47,949 nucleotides of DNA from Thermoplasmata archaeon (GTDB taxonomy: Archaea > Thermoplasmatota > Thermoplasmata > Lutacidiplasmatales > UBA184). A model generated the notes under the pieces. It was not told the origin of the DNA. It ran no database searches and was given only the letters and a program-made list of their open reading frames with translations. The stretch spans positions 8,553 through 56,501 of the forward strand of contig JAKIVU010000006.1 in NCBI GenBank assembly GCA_022750375.1, written 5' to 3'. Below are positions 23,313 to 30,389 of the stretch, piece after piece (position 1 is the stretch's first letter; each line of letters starts with the position of its first letter). The position numbers and the translations under genes are program-made.

Positions 23313-24272
23313 TCACGGCGAAAGATCCCGGACCCTAACATACGCGCGGAGGTCACGCGGAAATGACCGACGGGTCAAGCACACGCGAACGCCGCTCGGT
23401 CGGCCGAAGAGCGATCCCGGGCAGACGAGCACCGACGCACGAAGGCACTTGCGGGTGAAACGGTCCCCGCCGGACGGAACCGGGTCGTCGAACGCTACCG
23501 GCGCTGCGAGCGTTGGTCCGCTCGGGGTTGCCCGACGCCAGAGTTCCTGGTTGCGGGCCATGACCGATCGGACTTGACCGAGGATTCGGTCTCGGTCCGC
23601 CAAAGTCGCTAAGGCGCCGGCGACCGAGTAGTTGGGAAGTTCGTCCACGACGAGTCCGTGAAAGTGGGCGAACCGGTCCTGCTCGTCCTCGGGCGGAACG
23701 ATGAATCCTACGCGCAGGTCGTCCGCGCCGTACGCCTTGGTGAAGGAGCCGGTCGACCACAGCCCCGGGAGAGCGAGGCGCTGGACCGAAGCGGCGGAGG
23801 TGAACTCACGGAACGTCTCATCGACGACGATGGCACGGGCATCCCGTGCCCATTCAGCGAGGACCTCCCCGGACCAAAGGTTACCGATCGGGTTTCGGGG
23901 CTGGGAAACGATCGCCAGCGCGGTGCGTCCCGAACTCGTTACCAGGCGGTAGCCCGCGGAGCGCGCGAGGTCAAAGAGTGGAGGATACTCCGGAAACTGT
24001 ACGCGGCAGCGGGCGCGGACCTCGCCCCGACGACGGGAAAGGTAGGTCACCGCCTCCGCGTTCGACTCCGTTGCGCCGTGGGTGAGAAAGAGCCGAGAGG
24101 GGCTCACCCCGACGAGTTCCGCGAGGTGGCGACGAAGCTCCTTCTCCGTAGCGGATCGGACTTCGGCCCGCGTAGGGAGGGGGTGGTGGACGGTGCCGTG
24201 CATCCCACTCGCGCCGAGGTTGTATCGACATTCCGGATGGCTGTCGATCCAGTCGGCCAGCGGGAACTTCAC
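23313..24272 (-). CDS. Class I/II PLP aminotransferase-like protein
   Basis: The protein is a fold-type I PLP enzyme of 319 residues, shorter than the usual 360-420. Visible features are LFLTHGATESNAEAVTYLS (phosphate-binding loop), IVSQPRNPIGNLW (an NPxG-like motif), RAIVVDETFREF (the Asp that contacts the PLP nitrogen) and STGSFTKAYGADDLRVGF, whose Lys forms the aldimine. The C-terminal small domain is reduced. The short length resembles histidinol-phosphate aminotransferase-like or threonine-phosphate decarboxylase-like proteins, but the substrate is unknown. Start GTG 24272 is 26 nt from a TATA-like box. Confidence 0.8.
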   Translation of the reverse strand: MKFPLADWIDSHPECRYNLGASGMHGTVHHPLPTRAEVRSATEKELRRHLAELVGVSPSRLFLTHGATESNAEAVTYLSRRRGEVRARCRVQFPEYPPLFDLARSAGYRLVTSSGRTALAIVSQPRNPIGNLWSGEVLAEWARDARAIVVDETFREFTSAASVQRLALPGLWSTGSFTKAYGADDLRVGFIVPPEDEQDRFAHFHGLVVDELPNYSVAGALATLADRDRILGQVRSVMARNQELWRRATPSGPTLAAPVAFDDPVPSGGDRFTRKCLRASVLVCPGSLFGRPSGVRVCLTRRSFPRDLRAYVRVRDLSP

Positions 24273-24293
24273 GATACCCGCGAACGAGCGCGA

Positions 24294-24301
24294 CCCTAAA
24301 G
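24294..24301 (-). promoter_or_regulatory. TATA-like box of the class I/II aminotransferase gene
   Basis: Minus-strand CTTTAGGG is centred 26 nt upstream of GTG 24272. Confidence 0.55.
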
Positions 24302-24344
24302 CGCGACGGCTAGCGTCATTCCAACTGCCGGTCGACGCGAACTA

Positions 24345-24351
24345 TCTTTAG
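24345..24351 (+). promoter_or_regulatory. TATA-like box of the HNH endonuclease gene
   Basis: TCTTTAG is centred 27 nt upstream of ATG 24375, giving a leaderless mRNA. Confidence 0.55.
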
Positions 24352-24374
24352 TCGGCCGACCCCACCATCCTTGG

Positions 24375-24890
24375 ATGGCGAGGGCACGGAGAGCCGCCGC
24401 GTCAGTCCAAGTCGGACCGAACGGGCGAATCATCGCGCTCTCGGCCGCTTGGTTCTCGGACGGAGCGCGCCGGCGGACGGACGCCCGTCGGGAGGCGCGA
24501 TGCGTGGAATGCCATCGGGAGCTGCGGAGCCACCGGACGCCGTACTGTTCGCGCCGGTGCCAGTGGATGTTCCACGGTCACTATTTTTGGGACTCCGCCC
24601 GATCCTACGTGATGCTTCGGGACCGATACACGTGCCGAATCTGTGGAACGCGACACCGGGCCCGCGAGCTGGACGTCGATCACATCATCGAGATCGCTCG
24701 CGGCGGCGCCGCGCTCGAATATTCCAACCTTCAGACGGTGTGCCGCGTGTGTCACGGCAAGAAGACCCGTGCGTTCCTGAGTCAGTCGCGATCGGCCCGC
24801 GGCTCCGACGGAACGTCGGTCGACTCGCCCGGCGACAGCGATCGCTCCAGCTCAGGGATTGAGAACGGGAGTCCGCTGCCGGTATTGTAG
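24375..24890 (+). CDS. HNH endonuclease with a leading zinc knuckle
   Basis: The protein has 171 residues. An N-terminal knuckle (CVECHREL, then YCSRRCQWMFHG) is followed by an HNH domain built on CRICG and CRVCH. Between them, ELDVDHIIEIARGGAALEYSNLQ supplies the D-H pair and the Asn of the H-N-H active site. Such enzymes nick or cut DNA; free-standing copies occur in mobile DNA, in defence systems and as housekeeping proteins. The last about 40 residues (Ser/Gly/Asp-rich) overlap the 3' end of thrC on the opposite strand by 109 bp and are probably not structured. No methylase or phage gene is next to it. Confidence 0.83.
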   Translation: MARARRAAASVQVGPNGRIIALSAAWFSDGARRRTDARREARCVECHRELRSHRTPYCSRRCQWMFHGHYFWDSARSYVMLRDRYTCRICGTRHRARELDVDHIIEIARGGAALEYSNLQTVCRVCHGKKTRAFLSQSRSARGSDGTSVDSPGDSDRSSSGIENGSPLPVL

Positions 24891-26020
24891 AGCAGCACGG
24901 TCTCGCCGGACCGGATGGCACCGTCCCGAACGAGCGACGAGAGCGCCGCGTATGTCGCTGCCCCTTCCGGCGAGGCGGAGATCCCATGACGTCGTGCCAG
25001 CATCTCCATCGCCTCGACCATCGCGCGGTCCCTGACGGTCACTCCACCTCCGCGGCTTTCGCGCACCGCTTCGAGAATTCGCTCCGAAGCGAACGGTGAG
25101 GGAACGAGGAGTCCCGGAGCGACCGTATGAGGGTCGGCCCAGGGGGTGACGCTGGCGGCCCCGTCCCGGAGCGCCCTGACCACCGGGGCACAGCCTTCGG
25201 GCTGCACCGAATAGAGGCGAGGGATGCGTTCGAGGAAGCCGAGCGCGCGCAACTCTTGGAACGCCTTGTACATCCCAATGAGCCCGGTGCCACCGCCGGT
25301 GGGGTAGACGATCGCCGACGGGAAGTCGTCGTCCGCCGATTGCTCGAAGATCTCGAGGCCCATGGTTTTCTTTCCCTCGACGCGGTACGGCTCTCGTAGG
25401 GTCGACATGTCGAACGACCCCGAGCGGGCCTCAGCGGCGCGCGCGGCGGCCCCGGCTTCTCGCAGGGTGCCCGGAACCTCGACCACCTCGGCACCGTAGG
25501 CGCGACACCCTTCCTTCATCGGAGCGGGCGTGCGTTCGGGCAAGTACACTCGGACCGCGAGACCCGCTCGACTTCCGTACGCCGACAACGCCATTCCGGC
25601 GTTTCCCGCGCTCGGTACGAACACGGTCCGGATCCCCAGTTCCTTCGCCCGAGATACAGCGACCGACATCCCGCGGGCCTTGAACGAGCCGGTCGGCAGC
25701 CCGCCGTCGTCCTTCAGAAGCAACCGAACGCCCGGCGCCTCCCTGACCTCGCCGAGCGGAAGGATCGGCGAGAAGCCCTCCCCGAGAGTGACGATGTCCT
25801 CGGTCCGCTGTACGGGCAACAACTCGCGGTACCGCCAGAGGGAGGCCCCCCGGTGGTGCAGATCGTGTTTCCAGTCGTCGCGGGTGAGTTTCGCGAGGTC
25901 GTAGGTGGCGAGTAGCGCATGCCCACAGGCCGGGCAGGTTCCCACGGCGTGCGACGGGTCGACCTGGGCGCAGCAGCTGCGGCAATCGAGCGAGGTGAGC
26001 AGTGATCCTGTGTCCGACAT
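24782..26020 (-). CDS. thrC: Threonine synthase
   Basis: This converts O-phosphohomoserine to threonine with PLP. About 412 residues: an N-terminal zinc ribbon (CRSCC, then CPACG) typical of the archaeal/class I type, the PLP lysine in GGLPTGSFKARGM, the loop VPSAGNAGMALSAYGSRAG, YPTGGGTGLIGMYKAF and, near the end, LYNTGSGLPF. ATG 26020 is chosen because a TATA-like box places the transcription start around 26029; GTG 26038 would lie upstream of it. Related cysteate synthases share the fold, but the zinc ribbon and motifs fit ThrC better. It is not linked to other threonine genes. Confidence 0.88.
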   Translation of the reverse strand: MSDTGSLLTSLDCRSCCAQVDPSHAVGTCPACGHALLATYDLAKLTRDDWKHDLHHRGASLWRYRELLPVQRTEDIVTLGEGFSPILPLGEVREAPGVRLLLKDDGGLPTGSFKARGMSVAVSRAKELGIRTVFVPSAGNAGMALSAYGSRAGLAVRVYLPERTPAPMKEGCRAYGAEVVEVPGTLREAGAAARAAEARSGSFDMSTLREPYRVEGKKTMGLEIFEQSADDDFPSAIVYPTGGGTGLIGMYKAFQELRALGFLERIPRLYSVQPEGCAPVVRALRDGAASVTPWADPHTVAPGLLVPSPFASERILEAVRESRGGGVTVRDRAMVEAMEMLARRHGISASPEGAATYAALSSLVRDGAIRSGETVLLYNTGSGLPFSIPELERSLSPGESTDVPSEPRADRD

Positions 26021-26052
26021 TCCGCTCCGGGAGTTCACGAACCGCGCACGCG

Positions 26053-26060
26053 GCTAAAGC
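26053..26060 (-). promoter_or_regulatory. TATA-like box of thrC
   Basis: Minus-strand GCTTTAGC is centred about 36 nt upstream of ATG 26020. The implied start near 26029 rules out GTG 26038. Confidence 0.5.
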
Positions 26061-26131
26061 TGTCCCGTGATGGGCTGTTCGCCCTCCCGCTTTTTGTCTC
26101 TGGATCGACTGCCCTCGGGTCGAGCAGAAAG

Positions 26132-27346
26132 ATGCCTCCCAAGGTTCCGACCCCTGCCCAGGTCCATCGGTCCGCCCTCGTCGTCGACACTCACGCCGAC
26201 ACTCCGCAGCGCTTTGCGGACGACGGTTTCGACTTGGACGACCCTCTTCAGGGCGGTCAGCTCAACCTCGCCTCCATTCACAAGGGCAACCTCGGAGCAC
26301 AGTTTTTTTCGATCTGGGTCGAGCCCACGCTCTACAACGGGCAGTTCGCCCGCCGCACGCTGGAGCTGATCGACGCCGTCAAGCGTCAGGTAGCGGATCA
26401 TTCCCGTCACGTGGTCTTCGTGGCCACTCCTGAGGGCGTCGAACGTGCCCACCGGACACGCAAGTTCGCGGCGTTGATGGGCATCGAGGGCGGCCACTCG
26501 ATCGAAAACTCGCTCGCGTTGCTACGGCAGTACCACGCCCTCGGGGTCCGCTACATGACCCTGACCTGGTCGAATTCGAACGACTGGGCCGACTCCTCCG
26601 GCGACCTCGACGACCCGGCCGTTCCCCACACCAAGAATGGACTCACGGGATTTGGAGAGCGGGTGGTCCGCGAGATGAACCGACTGGGCATGATGGTCGA
26701 CATCTCACACGTCTCGGACCGCACTTTCTACCGGGCGGTGGCCATCAGCCGCGCCCCGGTCCTCGCTTCCCACTCGAACGCCCGCGCCCTGTGTGACCAT
26801 CCCCGAAACATGACCGATGACATGATCCGGGCGCTGGCCAACACCGGCGGACCCAACTCAAAGGGCGGCGTGGTCCAGGTCAACTTTTTCTCCGGTTTCC
26901 TCTCGCAGGCATATCGGGATGCCTGGAAGGCGCGAATGCCGGAGGTGGACGCGGCCGACGCCGTCGCCCACAAGAAAGCCAAGGTCGCGGGCCGGAAGTT
27001 TACCCACGCCGACAAGGAACAGATTCGGCGCCGCTATATGGACAAGATTTCCCGTCCGCCGTTCTCAGCGCTCATCGACCACATCGACCATATCGCCAAG
27101 CTGGTAGGCGTCGACCACGTGGGCCTCGGTTCTGACTTTGACGGCGTCAGCAACCAGCTTCCGAAAGGATTGGACTCGGCTGCCGACCTGCCGAAGATCA
27201 CGCGGGCCCTGATGGAGCGCGAGTACTCCGCCGACGATTGCCGCAAGATTCTGGGTGCCAACCTGCTGCGGGTCTTCCGCGAAGTCGAGGCAGTATCCAA
27301 GGAATTGAACACCGCAGGTTCGAGCGGGCCGAGGCACAGGGTGTAA
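26132..27346 (+). CDS. Membrane-type dipeptidase, M19 family
   Basis: This zinc dipeptidase relative of renal dipeptidase (404 residues) cleaves dipeptides, often with D-residues. The binuclear metal site is visible: VVDTHADTPQ (HxD near residue 20-22), the bridging Glu in MGIEGGHSIEN, MMVDISHVSDRTFY, APVLASHSNARALCDHPRN and GVDHVGLGSDFDGV. Its length and loops match bacterial M19 enzymes (for example from Acidobacteria) more than archaeal proteins. Together with its slightly different base use this suggests acquisition from bacteria, though I cannot test that here. No signal peptide is evident. It sits alone between thrC and a membrane-protein gene. Confidence 0.9.
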   Translation: MPPKVPTPAQVHRSALVVDTHADTPQRFADDGFDLDDPLQGGQLNLASIHKGNLGAQFFSIWVEPTLYNGQFARRTLELIDAVKRQVADHSRHVVFVATPEGVERAHRTRKFAALMGIEGGHSIENSLALLRQYHALGVRYMTLTWSNSNDWADSSGDLDDPAVPHTKNGLTGFGERVVREMNRLGMMVDISHVSDRTFYRAVAISRAPVLASHSNARALCDHPRNMTDDMIRALANTGGPNSKGGVVQVNFFSGFLSQAYRDAWKARMPEVDAADAVAHKKAKVAGRKFTHADKEQIRRRYMDKISRPPFSALIDHIDHIAKLVGVDHVGLGSDFDGVSNQLPKGLDSAADLPKITRALMEREYSADDCRKILGANLLRVFREVEAVSKELNTAGSSGPRHRV

Positions 27347-27465
27347 TCGACCACGCACCCACGCTCGGGAGAACCTCGATGAGAGTACGGTCCTCATCGC
27401 TGAGGAGTGCCGAGCGGTCCGTACGTCCATAAACCAGTAGCCGCGATCATCACTGCCGGAGCTCC

Positions 27466-28062
27466 GTGAGCGACCAAGGCACCCCCCACGACGCTCCGGA
27501 GGATGTCTTGGCGGAGCTGGGGCCGGCGGAGGTTCGGAAGGTTCGGCTCCATCAGGGAGCGATCACTGGGGTCGGTCTGGTCCTACTGGCGGGAACGACA
27601 TTCTTCGGCGCGGTGGTCCAAGCCGGAGTTACGCTCTGCGCGATATGCTTCGGGCTAACCTGCGGTCCTGGCATCGAGATTTGCCCGGGCTCGGTGCTGT
27701 TGTTGGCCATCGTCGTGGCCGTACTTCTTCTTGAGTCCGCGCTGGTCGCGGTCGGACTTTCGACGCGCGCGGTGGCGCGGGGAACAATTCGAGTGGGTGT
27801 TTTCGGCGTCGGGCGAGCGAGCGCGATCAAACCAGAACCACCGCTGAGCTTTCTCGCGCCGATGTTCCTCTTCTTCGGATGGTCGCTTGCAGCTCTGGGG
27901 TTAATGCTTCCATTCGACATTTTTGGGGACTGCATCGAGCCGTGCGATTACCCGTGGGTTCTATCCGGTTACCCGGAGCTATTGGTGATCCTCGGAGCCG
28001 GCCTTCTGGCCACCGGCGGGGTGATCTTCGGCTTAATTTCGTTGAGGCGCAGGCGCGCCTAG
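27466..28062 (+). CDS. Integral membrane protein of unknown function, four predicted helices
   Basis: The 198-residue protein has a soluble N-terminus (about 30 residues) and four hydrophobic helices (near 33-55, 75-100, 125-147, 167-190), ending in RRRRA. Cysteines cluster in the first external loop (LCAICFGLTCGPGIEIC) and in the last (GDCIEPCDYPW), so disulfides outside the cell are possible. I recognise no family. Start GTG 27466 is about 35 nt from a CATAAACC box (27428-27435). The pattern C-x2-C-x5-C-x6-C is unusual for a small archaeal membrane protein. Confidence 0.6.
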   Translation: MSDQGTPHDAPEDVLAELGPAEVRKVRLHQGAITGVGLVLLAGTTFFGAVVQAGVTLCAICFGLTCGPGIEICPGSVLLLAIVVAVLLLESALVAVGLSTRAVARGTIRVGVFGVGRASAIKPEPPLSFLAPMFLFFGWSLAALGLMLPFDIFGDCIEPCDYPWVLSGYPELLVILGAGLLATGGVIFGLISLRRRRA

Positions 28063-28116
28063 CCTCCCCACCGAAAACTCCGAGAGGAGTCGGACAGCAC
28101 CCTCGCGCGGGTGGCG

Positions 28117-28142
28117 GTGGGTGCAATCGAGTGTGCACCCAC
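28117..28142. repeat. 9-bp inverted repeat with 8-nt loop between two genes
   Basis: GTGGGTGCA and TGCACCCAC pair perfectly around the loop ATCGAGTG, in the gap after the membrane-protein gene. No T-run follows, so it is not a classical terminator. It may end the upstream transcript or act as an operator for the following gene, whose TATA-like box lies 45 bp downstream. Confidence 0.6.
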
Positions 28143-28186
28143 TCGTCGGGAAAGAGTCGGCGCTCGGGTGGGGCGATCGTGAAGCG

Positions 28187-28193
28187 CTTTAGA
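28187..28193 (+). promoter_or_regulatory. TATA-like box of the DUF3052 gene
   Basis: CTTTAGA is centred about 34 nt before GTG 28224, which points to that start rather than GTG 28179, which would be upstream of transcription. Confidence 0.5.
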
Positions 28194-28223
28194 CGCCCGA
28201 CTTCGTCCCTGACGCAGGAGTCC

Positions 28224-28637
28224 GTGGCAGGATACTCGCGAACACCGCTCGTGCGGAAGTTGGGAGTTCGACCGGGGTCTCGAGTCTGCCTCGCCCACTC
28301 ACCCCGAGAGGTCCGTGCCGAGCTCCGCTCGACGCTCTCCGCGTGCCAGGAGATTCGGCTCGGCTCGGGTCCGTTGGACTTCGTGATCCTCTTCGCGAAA
28401 TCTCACGACGTTCTCGGAGGGGAACTGGCACTTGCCGCTCCGTGCCTCTCGCCCGCGGGCGTGGCCTGGTTGAGTTGGCCGAAGCAGAGCTCGGGAGTTC
28501 CGACCGATCTCGGAGAACACGTGGTACGAGAGATGGGCCTCCGGGCGGGACTGGTCGACGTGAAGGTATGTGCGGTCACGGAAGTCTGGTCCGCACTGAA
28601 ATTCGTCCGACGACGAGCGGACCGCCGCCCGGGCTAG
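28224..28637 (+). CDS. DUF3052 family protein
   Basis: The 137-residue protein matches a family common in Actinobacteria and other bacteria. It begins AGYSRTPLVRKLGVRPGSRVCLAHSP (the family opening), has DFVILFAKSHDVLGGEL in the middle, and ends AGVAWLSWPKQSSGVPTDLGEHVVRE followed by GLVDVKVCAVTEVWSALKFVRR. The fold is thought to resemble a small alpha/beta domain; no biochemical function is established. GTG 28224 gives exactly the family N-terminus and fits the promoter box. Its stop overlaps the convergent helical-repeat gene by 4 bp. A bacterial origin is possible. Confidence 0.82.
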   Translation: MAGYSRTPLVRKLGVRPGSRVCLAHSPREVRAELRSTLSACQEIRLGSGPLDFVILFAKSHDVLGGELALAAPCLSPAGVAWLSWPKQSSGVPTDLGEHVVREMGLRAGLVDVKVCAVTEVWSALKFVRRRADRRPG

Positions 28638-29107
28638 CGTGCCCGGATCATCCGCTCTGTCTCGCGGATTTGACCGAGGAATACCGCTCGTGCCTCGTCG
28701 TCCACGGTGGCCGTGTCGAGCGCCCCGCGCGCCCGAGCGACATAGCGGCGAGCGGACTTCCCATCCCGGCCGGCCACGAACGCTCTGGCCATCGCCTCGT
28801 ACGCGGTGCAGAGGAGATCATCGAGCCCGCTCTCTTCACACAAGGTAAGGCACGACCGGGCGAACTCGAGCGCGAGCGGCGCCTCTTTGAGGGCGGCGTA
28901 CACGCGCGAGACCTGCCAGTCGGCGATCGCGTTCTCGCGGGGGGTTCCGATGAGGCTCCAGTGATAGCTGGATGCGTGGACGAGATGGAGCATCTGGCGA
29001 TCCCCGGCCCCGGTGCGGCCCTTTTTCTCGAGGTAGTCCCATGTCGCATTGAAACATCGGGCCCCAATCTTCCGGTGGAATTTCCGTTCGGTCGTCGAGA
29101 GACTCAT
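28634..29107 (-). CDS. Conserved helical (TPR-like) protein of unknown function
   Basis: The protein has 157 residues and is all-helical. It resembles a widespread bacterial family of unnamed proteins marked by FNATWDYLEKKGRT, MLHLVHASSYHWSLIGTPRE and WQVSRVYAAL, followed by paired helices ALEFARSCLTLCEESG and AYEAMARAF. The second half looks like two tetratricopeptide-type hairpins, so binding to a partner protein is likely; no catalytic residues stand out apart from a conserved HASSYHW. It has its own promoter and ends by overlapping DUF3052. I cannot assign a function. Confidence 0.72.
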   Translation of the reverse strand: MSLSTTERKFHRKIGARCFNATWDYLEKKGRTGAGDRQMLHLVHASSYHWSLIGTPRENAIADWQVSRVYAALKEAPLALEFARSCLTLCEESGLDDLLCTAYEAMARAFVAGRDGKSARRYVARARGALDTATVDDEARAVFLGQIRETERMIRAR

Positions 29108-29133
29108 GGATATCCTGGGAGGTCACCGCCCCG

Positions 29134-29142
29134 AATTTAAGC
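29134..29142 (-). promoter_or_regulatory. TATA-like box of the TPR-like gene
   Basis: Minus-strand CTTAAATTC-type sequence centred about 31 nt upstream of ATG 29107. It is one of the clearest AT-rich boxes in the window. Confidence 0.55.
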
Positions 29143-29402
29143 CTCCCGAGGAAGCTCGAGACCTTGCTAATTAATGTATCAGGCATTGCTTTTTTCGGCC
29201 CGGTCTCGGCTGAAAGTAACCGAGCTCGAACGAGTGGCCAACGGCCAGAAGTTGACGAGCGAGAACGACGGTTTTCGACGTTCAACAGGAAGTCTCGAAA
29301 GTCAGAGATCCCGGAAACGACGCCGAAATTCGGTCAATGATTGCCGTTTGCGGTCCCGGTCGCGCGAAGACGAATTCTTCCGCGCGAGGCGGCAGAGGTC
29401 GA
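29143..29402. other. Gene-free stretch next to tRNA-Val
   Basis: I see no supportable gene here. The segment is less GC-rich than its surroundings and includes TAATTAATG near 29169 and a run of six T near 29188. A reading frame of 89 codons on the plus strand runs into the tRNA-Val gene in antisense and has unlikely composition (RSRKRRRN), so it is left out. The region may hold tRNA upstream or downstream signals. Confidence 0.5.
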
Positions 29403-29475
29403 TGGGCTCGGCCGGATTCGAACCGGCGGTCTTCGCTGTGTGAGAGCGACGTCGTAACCACTGGACCACGAGCCC
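29403..29475 (-). tRNA. tRNA-Val (anticodon CAC)
   Basis: This is a 73-nt cloverleaf on the minus strand. Acceptor GGGCTCG pairs with CGAGCCC, the D arm contains AGTGGTTAC, anticodon stem TCGCT/AGCGA encloses CTCACAC (anticodon CAC), and T stem GCCGG/CCGGC encloses TTCGAAT. The discriminator is A. No intron and no encoded CCA. Confidence 0.97.
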
Positions 29476-29512
29476 GACGGTACGGGTCGAAGGTCGGGGT
29501 CTCTTAAGGATG

Positions 29513-30382
29513 TTACAAGGGGAGGGAGAGCACCGCCGGGAGGAGGAGGCTGGCCGTGATCGTGAGGATGAGTCCGCTCGCGAGCGCGAGGCTACCCGCT
29601 TCCGCGTCGCCGTATCGCGTCACGAAGTACAGGGTCGTGTCCATGGACGTCGCGCCGCCCAACGAAGCGAGCCCGGCACCCCGAAGTCGACGACCGAGAT
29701 AGGGCGAGAGGATCATCGTCAGGTCCTCTCGGAGGAAATTGGTCAGAAAGGCGAGGAGGCCGAGCACCGCGCCGGCGCGCGCTGCGACGAGCGGGCCGGC
29801 GAGGGAGTAGAAGCCAAAGGCGAGGGAGGTCGCGAGGGCGGCGCTGACCGCCAGGTGGTCGGCCAGTGCGAACAGAATTGCGGCGGCGACCGCTCCGGCG
29901 ATCGCGGCGGTCAGCGGCACCCACACTCCCCTCAACGCGGAGAGTCGCAGGGGGATGTCGAATCCGACCAGGGCGAGCAACACGTAGAGCACCCACGGGA
30001 TGGCACTCTCGGCCGGTATCGATACGACCCGTCCCACTCCGAGACCAACGAGGAGGGACGCGAGCAGCACGAAGCTGAGCGGCAGTCGCTCGTCGCGCGG
30101 TGGTGCGGGGTTCGGGGGAGTCGGGTCCGGACGCAGCCGTACCAGACCGAGGTAGATCCCGGCCGTGAGACCGAGGATCAGGAGGGCGAACGCGATGGCC
30201 GCCGGGACCGCGGCAACCAGGGCGGTCCACGGGACGGCGTTGAGCGATGCGCCGAGGAGCCCGACCAGCACGACGATCGTAACCAGCGTCGCCCTCGGGA
30301 CCCACGGGCCGCGAGACGGGACGAACCGGCCCGCGACAAAACCGATGGCGAAGGCGATGTAGAGCAGCGGGTCGAACGCCAC
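29513..30382 (-). CDS. lysO: LysO-type lysine exporter (DUF340)
   Basis: This membrane transporter of 289 residues has about eight hydrophobic helices in two blocks separated by a Pro-rich loop (RPDPTPPNPAPP). LysO proteins export L-lysine or its toxic analogue. The family's second half is well conserved: SLAFGFYSLAGPLVA, LGLLAFLTNFLREDLTMILSP, and GGATSMDTTLYFVTRYGD. Start GTG 30382 is 7 bp after the purA stop, so the two are co-transcribed; the pairing has no clear metabolic logic. The substrate is inferred from bacterial homologues. Confidence 0.82.
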   Translation of the reverse strand: MAFDPLLYIAFAIGFVAGRFVPSRGPWVPRATLVTIVVLVGLLGASLNAVPWTALVAAVPAAIAFALLILGLTAGIYLGLVRLRPDPTPPNPAPPRDERLPLSFVLLASLLVGLGVGRVVSIPAESAIPWVLYVLLALVGFDIPLRLSALRGVWVPLTAAIAGAVAAAILFALADHLAVSAALATSLAFGFYSLAGPLVAARAGAVLGLLAFLTNFLREDLTMILSPYLGRRLRGAGLASLGGATSMDTTLYFVTRYGDAEAGSLALASGLILTITASLLLPAVLSLPL

Positions 30383-30389
30383 GGGGGGA

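Noticed and set aside
29403-29426. Search for a duplicated tRNA-Val 3' end as an attachment site
   Set aside because: No second copy was seen in the window, so an integrated element is not supported.
29174-29443. 89-codon plus-strand frame between the TPR-like gene and tRNA-Val
   Set aside because: It runs antisense through tRNA-Val and has random-looking, Arg-rich composition.
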